Assembly (NCBI RefSeq): GCF_000759675.1
Contig: NZ_BAWM01000158.1
Coordinates: 115,823 to 179,822, forward strand
DNA: 64,000 nucleotides
Reading direction: 5' to 3'
From: Neobacillus niacini
GTDB lineage: Bacteria > Bacillota > Bacilli > Bacillales > Cytobacillaceae
The notes under the pieces are model-generated. The model was given only the letters and a program-made list of their open reading frames with translations, was not told where the DNA came from and ran no database searches. Below are positions 32,962-42,289 of the stretch, piece by piece. Made by a program: the position numbers and the translations under genes. Numbering within the stretch: the first letter of the stretch is position 1; every line of letters begins with the position of its first letter.

Positions 32962-33351
32962 ATGATAGAAGTAAAGTCTTCAAAAGTAAGTGATGGAGAG
33001 TTCAACAGAGGAGTATTTGCAACGCGTGAAATAAAAAAAGGTGAGCTTATCCATGAGGCACCTGTTATTGCCTATCCAAATGCAGAGCATGAACATATTG
33101 AAAAAACCCTGCTTGCGGATTATGCATTTGAATATGGAATAAACCATACATGCCTTCTCTTAGGTTATGGGATGTTATTTAATCATTCCTATCAGCCAAA
33201 TGCTACTTATGAAATAAACTTTCCTAATCATACTTTTGACTTTTATGCTTATAAAGACATAAAAGCAGGCGAAGAAATTTTTATTAATTATAATGGTGAT
33301 GAAGAGGATCAAGAACTGCTTTGGTTCGATAAAGAAAAACAAGAAAACTAA
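32962..33351 (+). CDS. SET domain protein
   Basis: The 129-residue protein is essentially a bare SET domain: R-G-V-F-A-T-R-E-I-K-K-G-E-L-I at the start, L-F-N-H-S-Y-Q-P-N-A-T-Y-E (the N-H-S motif binding SAM) and G-E-E-I-F-I-N-Y-N (catalytic Tyr). It is a candidate protein lysine methyltransferase; its target is unknown. ATG 32962 follows AGGTGA; an in-frame GTG at 32953 lies inside that site. A terminator follows. Confidence 0.85.
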   Translation: MIEVKSSKVSDGEFNRGVFATREIKKGELIHEAPVIAYPNAEHEHIEKTLLADYAFEYGINHTCLLLGYGMLFNHSYQPNATYEINFPNHTFDFYAYKDIKAGEEIFINYNGDEEDQELLWFDKEKQEN

Positions 33352-33352
33352 C

Positions 33353-33377
33353 AGCCCATCTATTGGGCTTTTTTTTT
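33353..33377 (+). terminator. Terminator after the SET gene
   Basis: AGCCCA / TGGGCT with a 5-nt loop is followed by nine T residues. Confidence 0.9.
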
Positions 33378-33440
33378 GCCTCCTGTCCTCCATTTAGGAA
33401 AAAAGAACTGTTTTTGTTATATTTCATCAACCTTCAAACT

Positions 33441-33458
33441 TTGTTCAATATTTCACAA
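33441..33458. promoter_or_regulatory. Imperfect Rex-like site upstream of the 75-aa gene
   Basis: TTGTTC-N6-TCACAA matches the Rex consensus TTGTGA-N6-TCACAA fully in one half and at four of six bases in the other. It lies 59 bp upstream of ATG 33517 and in front of a TATTAT-like -10. Confidence 0.45.
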
Positions 33459-33516
33459 AGTATAGTTGGTAATTCATGTTATTATGGACTTACAAAGGAA
33501 CAAGGAGTGATAAGAC

Positions 33517-33744
33517 ATGATGATATGTGAATGGAAGTCCTTTTCTACAGATTCTGAAACTTATACACAAGCAGCATTCGAAGAAACCGTTGGTGACGAA
33601 TTTGAGGCAATGATGTTCAAGGATAATGAAAATATTCCAAGTTATATTTGGACAGTAAATTTTGTCATCATTGTAAAAAAATATACAAAGGTCCTAACTG
33701 ACATATCCTTTGAAAAGATACCACGAAATCCGGTTTGCGAGTAA
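33517..33744 (+). CDS. Conserved-looking hypothetical protein (75 aa)
   Basis: ATG 33517 follows AAGGAGTGA at normal spacing. The 75-residue product is acidic in its first half and has a hydrophobic strand-like core V-N-F-V-I-I-V-K-K-Y-T-K, then K-I-P-R-N-P-V-C-E at the end. It has no signal peptide. I do not recognise a domain. It lies directly upstream of adhE with a Rex-like site before it, so a link to anaerobic metabolism is possible. Confidence 0.6.
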   Translation: MMICEWKSFSTDSETYTQAAFEETVGDEFEAMMFKDNENIPSYIWTVNFVIIVKKYTKVLTDISFEKIPRNPVCE

Positions 33745-33792
33745 CAATGTAAGATCATATCAATTCGTTTATTATTATTTTTTTAAATAATC

Positions 33793-33810
33793 TTGTGAAA
33801 TAATTCACAA
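33793..33810. promoter_or_regulatory. Rex operator in front of adhE
   Basis: TTGTGAAATAATTCACAA is a full match to the Rex consensus TTGTGA-N6-TCACAA, 26 bp upstream of ATG 33837. Rex is the NADH/NAD-sensing repressor of fermentation genes in Firmicutes, so adhE should be induced at high NADH. Confidence 0.85.
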
Positions 33811-33836
33811 AGTTTAAAGTAATTGGAGGAATTAAA

Positions 33837-36440
33837 ATGGCAGTGGCGGAAAAAACGGGTAAGGAATTGCAAAGTGTAACAAAAATGGTTGATACCTTGG
33901 TGGAAAATGGCCTAAAAGCGTTAGAAGAATTCCGCAGCTTTGACCAAGAAATGATTGATAATATTGTGAAGCAAATGGCCTTAGCTGGTCTTGATCAGCA
34001 TATGCAGCTTGCAAAACTTGCTGTTGAGGAAACCAAAAGAGGGGTTTACGAAGATAAAATCATTAAAAATATGTTTTCGACTGAATATGTCTATCATAAT
34101 ATCAAGTATGATAAAACCGTCGGCATCATAAACGAAAACGAACACGAAGGAATCATTGAAATTGCAGAACCGGTTGGTGTTATCGCAGGTGTTACACCTG
34201 TAACCAATCCAACATCCACCACTATGTTTAAAGCATTGATATCAATAAAAACGAGAAATCCAATTGTATTTGCCTTCCATCCATCAGCACAGAAATGCAG
34301 CAGTGAGGCCGCAAGAATCCTTAGGGATGCAGCTATAATGGCAGGCGCACCGGAGAATTGCATACAATGGATTGAAACGCCATCTATTGAGGCCACACAA
34401 GCACTGATGAATCACGCAAAGGTAGCTATGATTCTTGCAACTGGCGGTGCGGGAATGGTCAAATCCGCTTATAGCTCTGGTAAACCAGCCCTAGGTGTTG
34501 GACCTGGAAATGTTCCATGCTATATGGAGAAATCAGCCAACATTCATCAAGCAGTAAATGACCTAATTTTATCAAAGACTTTTGACAATGGAATGATTTG
34601 TGCTTCTGAACAAGCAGTTATTATTGATCAAGAGATTTATTCAGAGGTCAAAAATGAGATGATCACCAATAACTGTTATTTTTTAAATGAAGAAGAAAAA
34701 GAAAAGGTTGAAAAATTAGTTATTAATGAAAATTCATGTGCTGTTAACCCGAATATTGTTGGGATGGCTGCTAGCAAAATTGCCGCTTTGGCAGGAGTAA
34801 CTGTTCCGGAAAACACAAAAATTCTTGTAGCTGAATTAAATGGCGTCGGACCAGGATACCCGCTATCAAGAGAAAAATTAAGCCCTGTCCTAGCCTGTTA
34901 CAAGGTCAGAAGTCTTGAAGAAGGCTTAAAAAGAGCAGAGGAAATGTTAGAATTTGGCGGATTAGGACATTCTGCAGTAATCCATTCCAAAGACCAAAAA
35001 GTGATTAAGCAGTATGGCTACAGGATGAAAGCAGGACGAATCATTGTCAATGCCCCATCTTCACAAGGTGCCATCGGTGATATTTACAATGCTTATATGC
35101 CTTCATTGACACTTGGCTGTGGTTCATATGGAGGAAATTCTGTTTCGACTAACGTTGGTGCGATTCACTTAATCAATATTAAAAAAGTAGCCCAAAGGAA
35201 TGTTAATATGCAATGGTTTAAAATCCCGTCAAAAATCTATTTTGAGAAAAACTCAACTCAGTATTTAGCTAAAATGCCGAAGATTTCAAAAGCATTCATT
35301 GTAACTGACCCTGGAATGGTAAAGCTAGGCTATGTTGATAAAATACTTTACTATTTAAGGAAACGACCTGATTACGTACATTGTGAAATATTTTCAGATG
35401 TGGAACCTGATCCATCAATTGATACAGTTATGAAGGGTACCGAAATGATGGCTAAATTCCAGCCAGATGTAATCATTGCCCTTGGTGGTGGTTCAGCTAT
35501 GGATGCCGCCAAAGGTATGTGGCTGTTCTATGAGAATCCAGAATCAGAATTCTTCGGTTTAAAACAAAAATTTCTTGATATCCGAAAACGAATTGTAAAA
35601 TACCCTAAATTAGGAGAAAAGGCACAATTTGTAGCGATTCCAACCACCTCAGGAACAGGGTCAGAAGTAACTTCATTCTCAGTTATTACGGATAAAGAAG
35701 CAAATATAAAATATCCACTTGCCGATTATGAATTAACACCAGACGTAGCAATTATTGATCCACAGTTTGTTATGACTGTTCCTAAACATATAACAGCAGA
35801 TACTGGAATGGACGTATTGACTCATGCCATTGAGGCATATGTGTCCTGTATGGCTAATGATTATACTGATGGACTAGCAATGAAAGCCATCCAGCTTGTA
35901 TTTGAGTATCTACCTAGAGCTTATCGAAATGGCAGTGACGAATTGGCACGTGAAAAAGTGCATAATGCTTCAACCATTGCTGGTATGGCCTTTGCGAATG
36001 CATTCCTTGGTATCAACCATAGCCTCGCCCATAAGCTAGGCTCAGAATTCCATATCGCTCACGGACGTGCAAATACAATATTAATGCCGCATGTTATTCG
36101 TTATAACGCTGCAAAACCAAATAAGTTTACAGCATTCCCGAAATATGCACACTTTGTGGCAGATAAGCGTTATGCTGAAATTGCAAGAACACTCGGACTG
36201 CCTGCGAATACAACTGAAGAAGGAGTCGAAAGCCTTGTTCATGAAATCATTCGCCTTGCAAAAGAGCTTGACATTCCAATGAGTATTGAAGCAAATAATG
36301 TAGATGCTTGCATTTTCGAAAGCAAGGTTGACTACCTCGCAGATAAAGCATTTGAAGACCAATGTACCACTGCTAACCCTAAGCTCCCTTTAGTAACAGA
36401 ATTGGCTGAAATTTACCGTAAAGCATTTAAGGGAGTTTAA
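33837..36440 (+). CDS. adhE: Bifunctional acetaldehyde-CoA/alcohol dehydrogenase
   Basis: The 867-residue protein has an N-terminal aldehyde dehydrogenase domain (about 1-440) with the catalytic Cys in F-D-N-G-M-I-C-A-S-E-Q. The C-terminal iron-dependent alcohol dehydrogenase domain (about 460-867) has G-G-G-S-A-M-D-A-A-K and H-G-R-A-N-T. It reduces acetyl-CoA through acetaldehyde to ethanol, regenerating two NAD per acetyl-CoA in fermentation. ATG 33837 follows TTGGAGGA. The length is standard and the linker intact. The adjacent Rex site fits redox control. Confidence 0.96.
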   Translation: MAVAEKTGKELQSVTKMVDTLVENGLKALEEFRSFDQEMIDNIVKQMALAGLDQHMQLAKLAVEETKRGVYEDKIIKNMFSTEYVYHNIKYDKTVGIINENEHEGIIEIAEPVGVIAGVTPVTNPTSTTMFKALISIKTRNPIVFAFHPSAQKCSSEAARILRDAAIMAGAPENCIQWIETPSIEATQALMNHAKVAMILATGGAGMVKSAYSSGKPALGVGPGNVPCYMEKSANIHQAVNDLILSKTFDNGMICASEQAVIIDQEIYSEVKNEMITNNCYFLNEEEKEKVEKLVINENSCAVNPNIVGMAASKIAALAGVTVPENTKILVAELNGVGPGYPLSREKLSPVLACYKVRSLEEGLKRAEEMLEFGGLGHSAVIHSKDQKVIKQYGYRMKAGRIIVNAPSSQGAIGDIYNAYMPSLTLGCGSYGGNSVSTNVGAIHLINIKKVAQRNVNMQWFKIPSKIYFEKNSTQYLAKMPKISKAFIVTDPGMVKLGYVDKILYYLRKRPDYVHCEIFSDVEPDPSIDTVMKGTEMMAKFQPDVIIALGGGSAMDAAKGMWLFYENPESEFFGLKQKFLDIRKRIVKYPKLGEKAQFVAIPTTSGTGSEVTSFSVITDKEANIKYPLADYELTPDVAIIDPQFVMTVPKHITADTGMDVLTHAIEAYVSCMANDYTDGLAMKAIQLVFEYLPRAYRNGSDELAREKVHNASTIAGMAFANAFLGINHSLAHKLGSEFHIAHGRANTILMPHVIRYNAAKPNKFTAFPKYAHFVADKRYAEIARTLGLPANTTEEGVESLVHEIIRLAKELDIPMSIEANNVDACIFESKVDYLADKAFEDQCTTANPKLPLVTELAEIYRKAFKGV

Positions 36441-36461
36441 AAGAGTTTTATAAGCCAAGCT

Positions 36462-36493
36462 AAAAAGCCATCCAGAACACTGGATGGCTTTTC
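36462..36493 (+). terminator. Bidirectional terminator between adhE and argH
   Basis: A 12-bp stem (AAAAGCCATCCA / TGGATGGCTTTT) lies between the two convergent genes, with a T or A run on each side. Confidence 0.9.
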
Positions 36494-36505
36494 TAGCGGT
36501 AGCAA

Positions 36506-37825
36506 TTATCTTAGTAAGCCCACTTTAATACCTTTATTTAAAATATTTTGATAATCAATATATTCATATATATCATCTTCAAATAATGAACTTAAGTGCT
36601 TAAATTCGTCTACAGTCAACTCTTCAATTGCTTTATGAGTATCTTCACAATAAATTACAATAGAACCAACAATGCTATGAGCATCTCTAAAAGCAACTCC
36701 TTTGCTAACTAAATAATCAGCAACCTCTGTTGCATTGAGAAAACCATCTTTCACAGCTTTTTTCATGTTTTCACTATTAACCTTCATAGTAGATATCATT
36801 TTAGACATTATTTTTAAACATGATAATACTGTATCTAGTGAATCAAAAAAAGGTTCTTTGTCTTCCTGCATATCTTTATTGTATGCCAATGGTAAGCCTT
36901 TCATCGTTGTTAATAGCGAAGTAAGTGATCCATATACTCGTCCTGTTTTTCCTCTAATAAGCTCAGCGGCATCAGGATTTTTCTTTTGAGGCATGATACT
37001 GCTGCCAGTTGAGTAAGCGTCATCGATCGTAATAAATTTAAACTCTTGACTACTCCATAATATTAATTCTTCACTTAATCTGCTTAAGTGCATCATGATA
37101 ATTGAAAAGTCAGACATCAATTCTAAAAGATAGTCTCTATCACTTACTCCGTCCAGAAAATTATCTACTGGTTTAGAGAATCCCAACTTTTCTGCAGTCA
37201 TTTCTCGGTTTATATTATGAGTAGTTCCAGCTAGAGCCCCACAACCAAGTGGACTTTCGTTCATAATTTCAATTGCTTTAAGAATTCTTTTTCTATCGCG
37301 ATCCAACATGTTATAGTATGCCATTAAATGGTGTTGAAAAGTTATTACTTGAGCACGCTGAAGATGGGTGTAGCCTGGCATAATCACATTATTTTCTTTT
37401 GCCTTTTTTTCTAGGCTATTTTGTAGGTCCTCAATAGATTCAATAACATCTAAAGCCTTATTTCTAGCGTAAAGCCTCATATCTGTAGCCACTTGGTCAT
37501 TTCTACTTCGTGCAGTGTGAAGTTTTTTTCCTGTTTCACCAATACGCTCAGTCAAATTCGCTTCAATAAAACTGTGGATATCTTCGAAATTTCCTTCGAT
37601 AAGTAATGTTCCGTTTTCAATATCCTCTAAAATAGAAAGAAGTGATTTTACAATATCTTCGCCTTCTTGCTTTGTGAGTAAATCACATTGCACTAACATA
37701 TTGACGTGGGCGATGCTTCCCTTAATATCTTCAGCATAAAGCCTTTTATCAACCTTAAGTGAGCTATTAAAGTCTTCCATCAATTTATTTTCTTCTTTTC
37801 TAAACCGTCCGCCCCAAAGCTTCAT
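36506..37825 (-). CDS. argH: Argininosuccinate lyase-family protein
   Basis: The 439-residue protein has the fumarase/aspartase superfamily signature G-S-S-I-M-P-Q-K-K-N-P-D and the ASL motifs T-A-R-S-R-N-D-Q-V and P-G-Y-T-H-L-Q-R-A-Q. Argininosuccinate lyase forms arginine and fumarate. No argG or other arginine gene is near; it is paired instead with an amino-acid permease and a regulator. A catabolic or related C-N lyase role is therefore possible, and the symbol reflects family only. Its ATG lies 30 bp downstream of the permease. Confidence 0.85.
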   Translation of the reverse strand: MKLWGGRFRKEENKLMEDFNSSLKVDKRLYAEDIKGSIAHVNMLVQCDLLTKQEGEDIVKSLLSILEDIENGTLLIEGNFEDIHSFIEANLTERIGETGKKLHTARSRNDQVATDMRLYARNKALDVIESIEDLQNSLEKKAKENNVIMPGYTHLQRAQVITFQHHLMAYYNMLDRDRKRILKAIEIMNESPLGCGALAGTTHNINREMTAEKLGFSKPVDNFLDGVSDRDYLLELMSDFSIIMMHLSRLSEELILWSSQEFKFITIDDAYSTGSSIMPQKKNPDAAELIRGKTGRVYGSLTSLLTTMKGLPLAYNKDMQEDKEPFFDSLDTVLSCLKIMSKMISTMKVNSENMKKAVKDGFLNATEVADYLVSKGVAFRDAHSIVGSIVIYCEDTHKAIEELTVDEFKHLSSLFEDDIYEYIDYQNILNKGIKVGLLR

Positions 37826-37855
37826 AACGAGTGCTCCTTTTAAATATATATACTT

Positions 37856-39427
37856 TTAAGAAATATTAGATACACTTTCTTGTAATTCTTCAATGTTCCC
37901 TTTTTTTCGCATATACCATACACCGTTATAAACGGCAAATTGGTAAAAAATAAATCCAATTATTGCTGCAACAACAGACATAAATGGCTCCGGAACAATA
38001 CCATTACCACCAAAATTCCCTAAATAGGACATTAAAACTAGCAATAAAATATAAATTACAAGATATAAACCACCAAAGATTTCAATTGATTTATGTTTAT
38101 TTATAAAATGGATGACTAAATAAGCGCAAATTCCTATAATTAACCCCGTAATGGCAAGTTGTACCCTACTCCAGTTCGTCCAATAAATTAGAAGCGTAGC
38201 AAAAACAAAGGCTGCTGGAGCAATAATATGCATGCCTGGGAGACCTTTATCTTGTGTCAAACCAACCTTCCGGAAAACCATGACAGTTACACACGCTGAA
38301 GCATACTTAAAAATACCAATTGCTCCTACAATCGCAACAATTGCAGTCCAACTTTTTAATGGGAATAAGAAGAGCATTCCGACAAAGAAATTGAGCGCAA
38401 GCGCACGAGTTGGCACACCAAATCGTTTGTTGATTGTTCCGAAGTAAGATGGGATGAACCCACTTTTCGCCATTCCAAATACATGTCTTGAAGTTCCAGC
38501 TGTATAAGCCAGCGCTGAACCTGTTGGGGAAACCATAGCATCAGCTGTAATGATCCATGATAACCAAACCATATTTGCCATAAGTGCTAGATTAGCAAAT
38601 GGAGAATCAAACTGAATTCCACTCCATCCGTTAGCGAGCATATCTGGTGGAACTGCTCCAATAAAAACAATTTGAAGTAATACATATAAGATTGCTGCAG
38701 CTACCAGTGATGTGATCAAAGCTAGTGGAATATTTCGTCTAGGGTTCTTCACTTCACCACTCATCATAACCACATTACCAAATCCCGTATATGCAAAAAA
38801 TATCCCACTAGTTAATATCGCGCTTAATCCCGCACCAATACCATTAGGGGCAAATCCTTGACTTGTAAAGTTCTCCGCATGAAATCCTGTCATAAAGAAA
38901 GCGATGATCGTTAGAACGGGTACTAAAAATTTAATAGCCGTAATAACTGTGTTCGTAATCGCAAATAATTTAACTCCAAAATAGTTAAAAACCACAAAGA
39001 ATACCATCAAAATAGTAGAAGCAATAATGCCCGTTGTAGTAAGTTGCTCCTTTGTTACATCATACAGTCCTGGCCAAAACTGATTAGCATATTGAATAAC
39101 ACCAGCCGATTCCACAGGGGCAGTAGCACAGTAGCCAAGCCAGATGGAATAACTAGTCACTGTAGCAAGCATTTTTCCATTAGAATAGAGTGGATAACGA
39201 CCTAAACCGCCCGTTTCAGGCTTAACTCTTCCTAATTCAGCATAAATAAGAGCGATGAGTGTAATGGCAATTGCACCAAGTACCCAAGATAAAATTGCTG
39301 CTGGACCAGCTAATTTTGCCGCTGCCCACGGTCCAAAAAGCCAACTTGATCCAATAATTCCTCCAAGAGAAAGTGCAGTAAGTGACCAAAACCCCATTCT
39401 CTTTTTCAAATATTGTTCTTGATTCAT
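37856..39427 (-). CDS. APC-superfamily amino-acid permease
   Basis: The 523-residue protein has about 12 predicted membrane helices. It starts with the APC motif S-L-G-G-I-I-G-S-S-W-L-F-G-P, followed by a helix ending in A-E-L-G-R-V-K-P-E-T-G-G. The size and start recall the aspartate permease YveA of B. subtilis, but substrate specificity is not proven. ATG 39427 is preferred over the upstream TTG at 39448 because GGGG lies at fitting distance. It forms an operon with argH. Confidence 0.85.
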   Translation of the reverse strand: MNQEQYLKKRMGFWSLTALSLGGIIGSSWLFGPWAAAKLAGPAAILSWVLGAIAITLIALIYAELGRVKPETGGLGRYPLYSNGKMLATVTSYSIWLGYCATAPVESAGVIQYANQFWPGLYDVTKEQLTTTGIIASTILMVFFVVFNYFGVKLFAITNTVITAIKFLVPVLTIIAFFMTGFHAENFTSQGFAPNGIGAGLSAILTSGIFFAYTGFGNVVMMSGEVKNPRRNIPLALITSLVAAAILYVLLQIVFIGAVPPDMLANGWSGIQFDSPFANLALMANMVWLSWIITADAMVSPTGSALAYTAGTSRHVFGMAKSGFIPSYFGTINKRFGVPTRALALNFFVGMLFLFPLKSWTAIVAIVGAIGIFKYASACVTVMVFRKVGLTQDKGLPGMHIIAPAAFVFATLLIYWTNWSRVQLAITGLIIGICAYLVIHFINKHKSIEIFGGLYLVIYILLLVLMSYLGNFGGNGIVPEPFMSVVAAIIGFIFYQFAVYNGVWYMRKKGNIEELQESVSNIS

Positions 39428-39477
39428 GATGTTTACCCCTATCTTCAACTGTGTTTTTATAGGTAATTACCTTTGTT

Positions 39478-39524
39478 AAAATTGTTTTAGGGTTAATAAA
39501 AGGTAATTGCCCTAAAACAATTTT
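39478..39524 (-). promoter_or_regulatory. Long inverted repeat in the permease-argH leader
   Basis: AAAATTGTTTTAGGG and CCCTAAAACAATTTT form a perfect 15-bp stem around a 17-nt loop. The loop contains AGGTAATTG; just outside, at 39461-39472, lies the palindrome AGGTAATTACCT. It is 51 bp upstream of the permease start, so it is a candidate operator or attenuator, possibly for the neighbouring regulator. Confidence 0.6.
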
Positions 39525-39571
39525 ATTTTAATCATTCAAATTTTTCAATATATTTTTTCTGAAATATTAAA

Positions 39572-39602
39572 AAATAACCATCCAAATGCTGGATGGTTAT
39601 TT
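39572..39602 (-). terminator. Terminator overlapping the stop codon of the regulator gene
   Basis: AAATAACCATCCA / TGGATGGTTATTT is a 13-bp perfect stem with a 5-nt loop; the stop codon at 39597-39599 is inside the stem. Confidence 0.8.
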
Positions 39603-40892
39603 CAATCGATAGATTTTGCTAGGTCTACCACGAGAAGAATAAGACTCCTCTCCGACATACTCTGCTAAATCAACCTCACATAGACTTACTAAAATGCGCC
39701 TTGCATTACGTTCATCCCAATAAAGATGAGTTGCTAAATCTTTAATCGTAAATTCACTCCAATTCATTCTTTTGATTAGAGCGTATAATTTATTATAATT
39801 TTTCACACTAATTTTGACTTTTTTCAGTTTATCTAAAAAATCTTTATCATTTATACGGTAAGAAAAAGATAACTCATCTTCTTCACCAGCGGACTGGATA
39901 ATTGTTCCGTCCTCTTGAATAATGACAATCCCATGCTCTGACTTTTCTTTTGATAGTTGAATGGCACGTTGAGCGTTTATTTCTGCTGAATGAACGGTCA
40001 CTCCATACCCAATTCCTACTGTGACTGCAGTTTCAGATTCATATGAAAGCTGATAGACAGTATCTTGTAAAACTTTGATTTTCCGTTCAATCGCACCACG
40101 TGAACTAAAAATTATGTAACGGCCGTTCCCTTTTTCCAATAAAGATCCATCTAATTGTTCACAGAATCTAAGTAGAGTTTCTTTTAAACGTAATTCTAAA
40201 TATTGCAAGTGATAAGAACTTTTAACCTTCTCTAATATTTTGTCAAAATGTTCAATTTCAATAATTTGAACGCCAATTTGTGTGTCCTTAAAGTAAAAAG
40301 TTCTAGTCTTTTCTGCAAGAATTCTTAACGTTTGGCGGATTTCCATGTCAGTTGTTGATATTCGGTAGGTCGGCACTCCAGCTTCTTTTAAACTTAGATA
40401 TACAGCTTCAAAACATGTCAAAGCTCCACTAGTCTTTCCACTTTTCCACAAATTGACGTGGAAATCAATTATTTCTTGAGTGTTCGAGTTAACGTCAAAG
40501 GTTTTCACATAGATTTCTTTAGGAGCAAAATCTATTTGTTGTAATGCCTGTTCCAAGTGGGACGTTTTTAATTCATCAATACTTACCCTATTCAAAAACT
40601 CTGCTTGGTAATATCCCATATGCAAAAGACTTTTATAAATTCCGGATTCAGTATGTTGAATATAAACTAAATTTTCTCCTGAATTTAACGTGTTTTTCGC
40701 AATCATATATGAAATTTGGCTAGAAAAAAACCAGACATCGATATAGTGATTATATTCCAGAACAATTCTTTCAGTATCTTGGAAATCGCTATACGGATAA
40801 GCTATAAAATCCATGGTCATCTCATATTCTTTACCTAAATTAATAATTCGTTCTACAGATGAAATAGGACCGATAACCCCAACTTTATACAT
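39597..40892 (-). CDS. Putative transcriptional regulator with degenerate cyclase-like and C-terminal winged-helix domains
   Basis: The 431-residue protein has an N-terminal region that looks like a ligand-binding fold (V-G-V-I-G-P-I start, residues 1-110). The central part resembles GGDEF/GTP-cyclohydrolase-III-type palms (V-G-I-G-Y-G-V-T-V-H-S-A-E-I-N-A-Q-R-A near residue 300). The C-terminal winged helix has T-I-K-D-L-A-T-H-L-Y-W-D-E-R-N-A-R-R-I-L and a G-R-P-S-K-I-Y wing. I infer that it controls the permease-argH unit downstream. ATG 40892 follows AGGAGG. Confidence 0.65.
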   Translation of the reverse strand: MYKVGVIGPISSVERIINLGKEYEMTMDFIAYPYSDFQDTERIVLEYNHYIDVWFFSSQISYMIAKNTLNSGENLVYIQHTESGIYKSLLHMGYYQAEFLNRVSIDELKTSHLEQALQQIDFAPKEIYVKTFDVNSNTQEIIDFHVNLWKSGKTSGALTCFEAVYLSLKEAGVPTYRISTTDMEIRQTLRILAEKTRTFYFKDTQIGVQIIEIEHFDKILEKVKSSYHLQYLELRLKETLLRFCEQLDGSLLEKGNGRYIIFSSRGAIERKIKVLQDTVYQLSYESETAVTVGIGYGVTVHSAEINAQRAIQLSKEKSEHGIVIIQEDGTIIQSAGEEDELSFSYRINDKDFLDKLKKVKISVKNYNKLYALIKRMNWSEFTIKDLATHLYWDERNARRILVSLCEVDLAEYVGEESYSSRGRPSKIYRLK

Positions 40893-41107
40893 TCTTTCCT
40901 CCTATTTTAGAAAAACTTTATATATAACATTCTATATAGAAATATAAAGAAATTATAGTCTCAACCATAGGTTCTGGTACAAAAATTTGAAATTCCTTGA
41001 AAAGAATCTTTGACTTTCTGAACATATCACTATGTATTAACCTTTCGTTTAACAGCTCCACCTCTAAAGACAGTGATTTGGTTTTCTTCTACAGAGCCAA
41101 TGCATTA
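40893..41107. other. Leader of the regulator gene, no gene seen
   Basis: This AT-rich stretch contains the AGGAGG site of the regulator and a TATATAGA-rich segment (40918-40940) that may hold its promoter. I see no coding frame or RNA structure. Confidence 0.4.
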
Positions 41108-41150
41108 AAAAAGCTTCAGGTCCATTTTAACATTGGTCCTGAAGCTTTAT
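41108..41150 (-). terminator. Terminator downstream of lacD
   Basis: AAGCTTCAGG-TCC pairs with GGTCCTGAAGCTT in a 13-bp stem, followed on the minus strand by TTTTTT. It lies about 115 bp after the lacD stop; the stretch between holds nothing recognisable. Confidence 0.85.
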
Positions 41151-41264
41151 AACTAGGTTCGATAATTCAAAAAAGATGAACTTATACTTATTTTACCACA
41201 TAGATGGCTTTTTTTATCCATATCACTACCTATTTTAAAACTGCTTGTTTACATAGCCGCTAAC

Positions 41265-42275
41265 TTAATAAGCTACGAAGTTATTATTATTTTTAACCTT
41301 TTCAAACCAAGAGCTTGCGGACTCTTTCAAAACAACATTTAGTTCTTCAATATTCTTTTTGCCAATGAGTTGTAACCATTCACGGCCTGCCTGCTCTCCG
41401 CTTGAAGCAAATGGGGCAACGCCGTCTTTCCACGTAGCACGGCCGCATAACACGCCATTAAAGGTTGAATCCGATTGTTTGGCAAATTTCAACGTTTCCT
41501 GGAATAATGCAGCGCTTACTCCTGCACTTAAAAAAATAAACGGCAGCTCGGTGGCCTCACTTTGCTCTTTGAAATACGCAGCAGCTTCTTCCTGACTATA
41601 GACGGTTTCACCCTTTGCATACCCTTCAACAAAATTCATATCTACAGGAACTTCTACTTTCAGTACATCAACTTGATACTGCGGTTTAGAAAATTCCCTC
41701 ATTGCCTCAATCACTTTATGCGGCTTCACTTTTGCGTACTCTTTACTTTTAACATCATCAATGCTGGCATCATAGGAGACGATTTCTAAGAAAAACGGAA
41801 TATCCTCGGCTGCACACTCAGAACCTACCCGTTCCATATAAACATGTTTATAATCATTGATTTTCTCATCTTCATCGACATCATAATACAGTAAAAATTT
41901 AACGGCATCGGCACCGGCTTCTTTCAATCGCTTCACGGACCACTCTGGCAATAAATCTGGCAGACGTCCCACGGCTGTTGCATCGTATCCGGTCTTTTCA
42001 TAGGCTACCAATAATCCTGCGTCTTTGCTGCGGACTTTAGAAGCTGGCAATCCATATTCTGGATCTAATAGAATCGCAGTTGAATAAGGAGTTAATTCTT
42101 CAGAAACCAATTCTTTAAAGCGGATAATGCCTTCATCTCCAACTGGATTTGTACTCCCAGCGGCAATCATCTTTTTCAATGAGCCGCGTTGATCAATCGC
42201 TAAAGCACCAATAACACCATTTTCATCAGACAAACGTTTTAAAGCTGCCAACTTGTTTTTTGTTAATTCTAGCAT
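41265..42275 (-). CDS. lacD: Tagatose 1,6-bisphosphate aldolase
   Basis: LacD cleaves tagatose-1,6-bisphosphate into dihydroxyacetone phosphate and glyceraldehyde-3-phosphate. The 336-residue protein is the class I LacD type: A-L-A-I-D-Q-R-G-S-L-K-K-M near the start, L-L-Y-Y-D-V-D-E-D, K-V-E-V-P-V-D (candidate Schiff-base region) and F-L-S-A-G-V. ATG 42275 is chosen because GGGGGAG precedes it by 5 nt; the upstream TTG overlaps lacC. It is the last gene of the five-gene GalNAc unit and performs its last step. Confidence 0.93.
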   Translation of the reverse strand: MLELTKNKLAALKRLSDENGVIGALAIDQRGSLKKMIAAGSTNPVGDEGIIRFKELVSEELTPYSTAILLDPEYGLPASKVRSKDAGLLVAYEKTGYDATAVGRLPDLLPEWSVKRLKEAGADAVKFLLYYDVDEDEKINDYKHVYMERVGSECAAEDIPFFLEIVSYDASIDDVKSKEYAKVKPHKVIEAMREFSKPQYQVDVLKVEVPVDMNFVEGYAKGETVYSQEEAAAYFKEQSEATELPFIFLSAGVSAALFQETLKFAKQSDSTFNGVLCGRATWKDGVAPFASSGEQAGREWLQLIGKKNIEELNVVLKESASSWFEKVKNNNNFVAY

Positions 42276-42289
42276 TGTAACTCCCCCTA

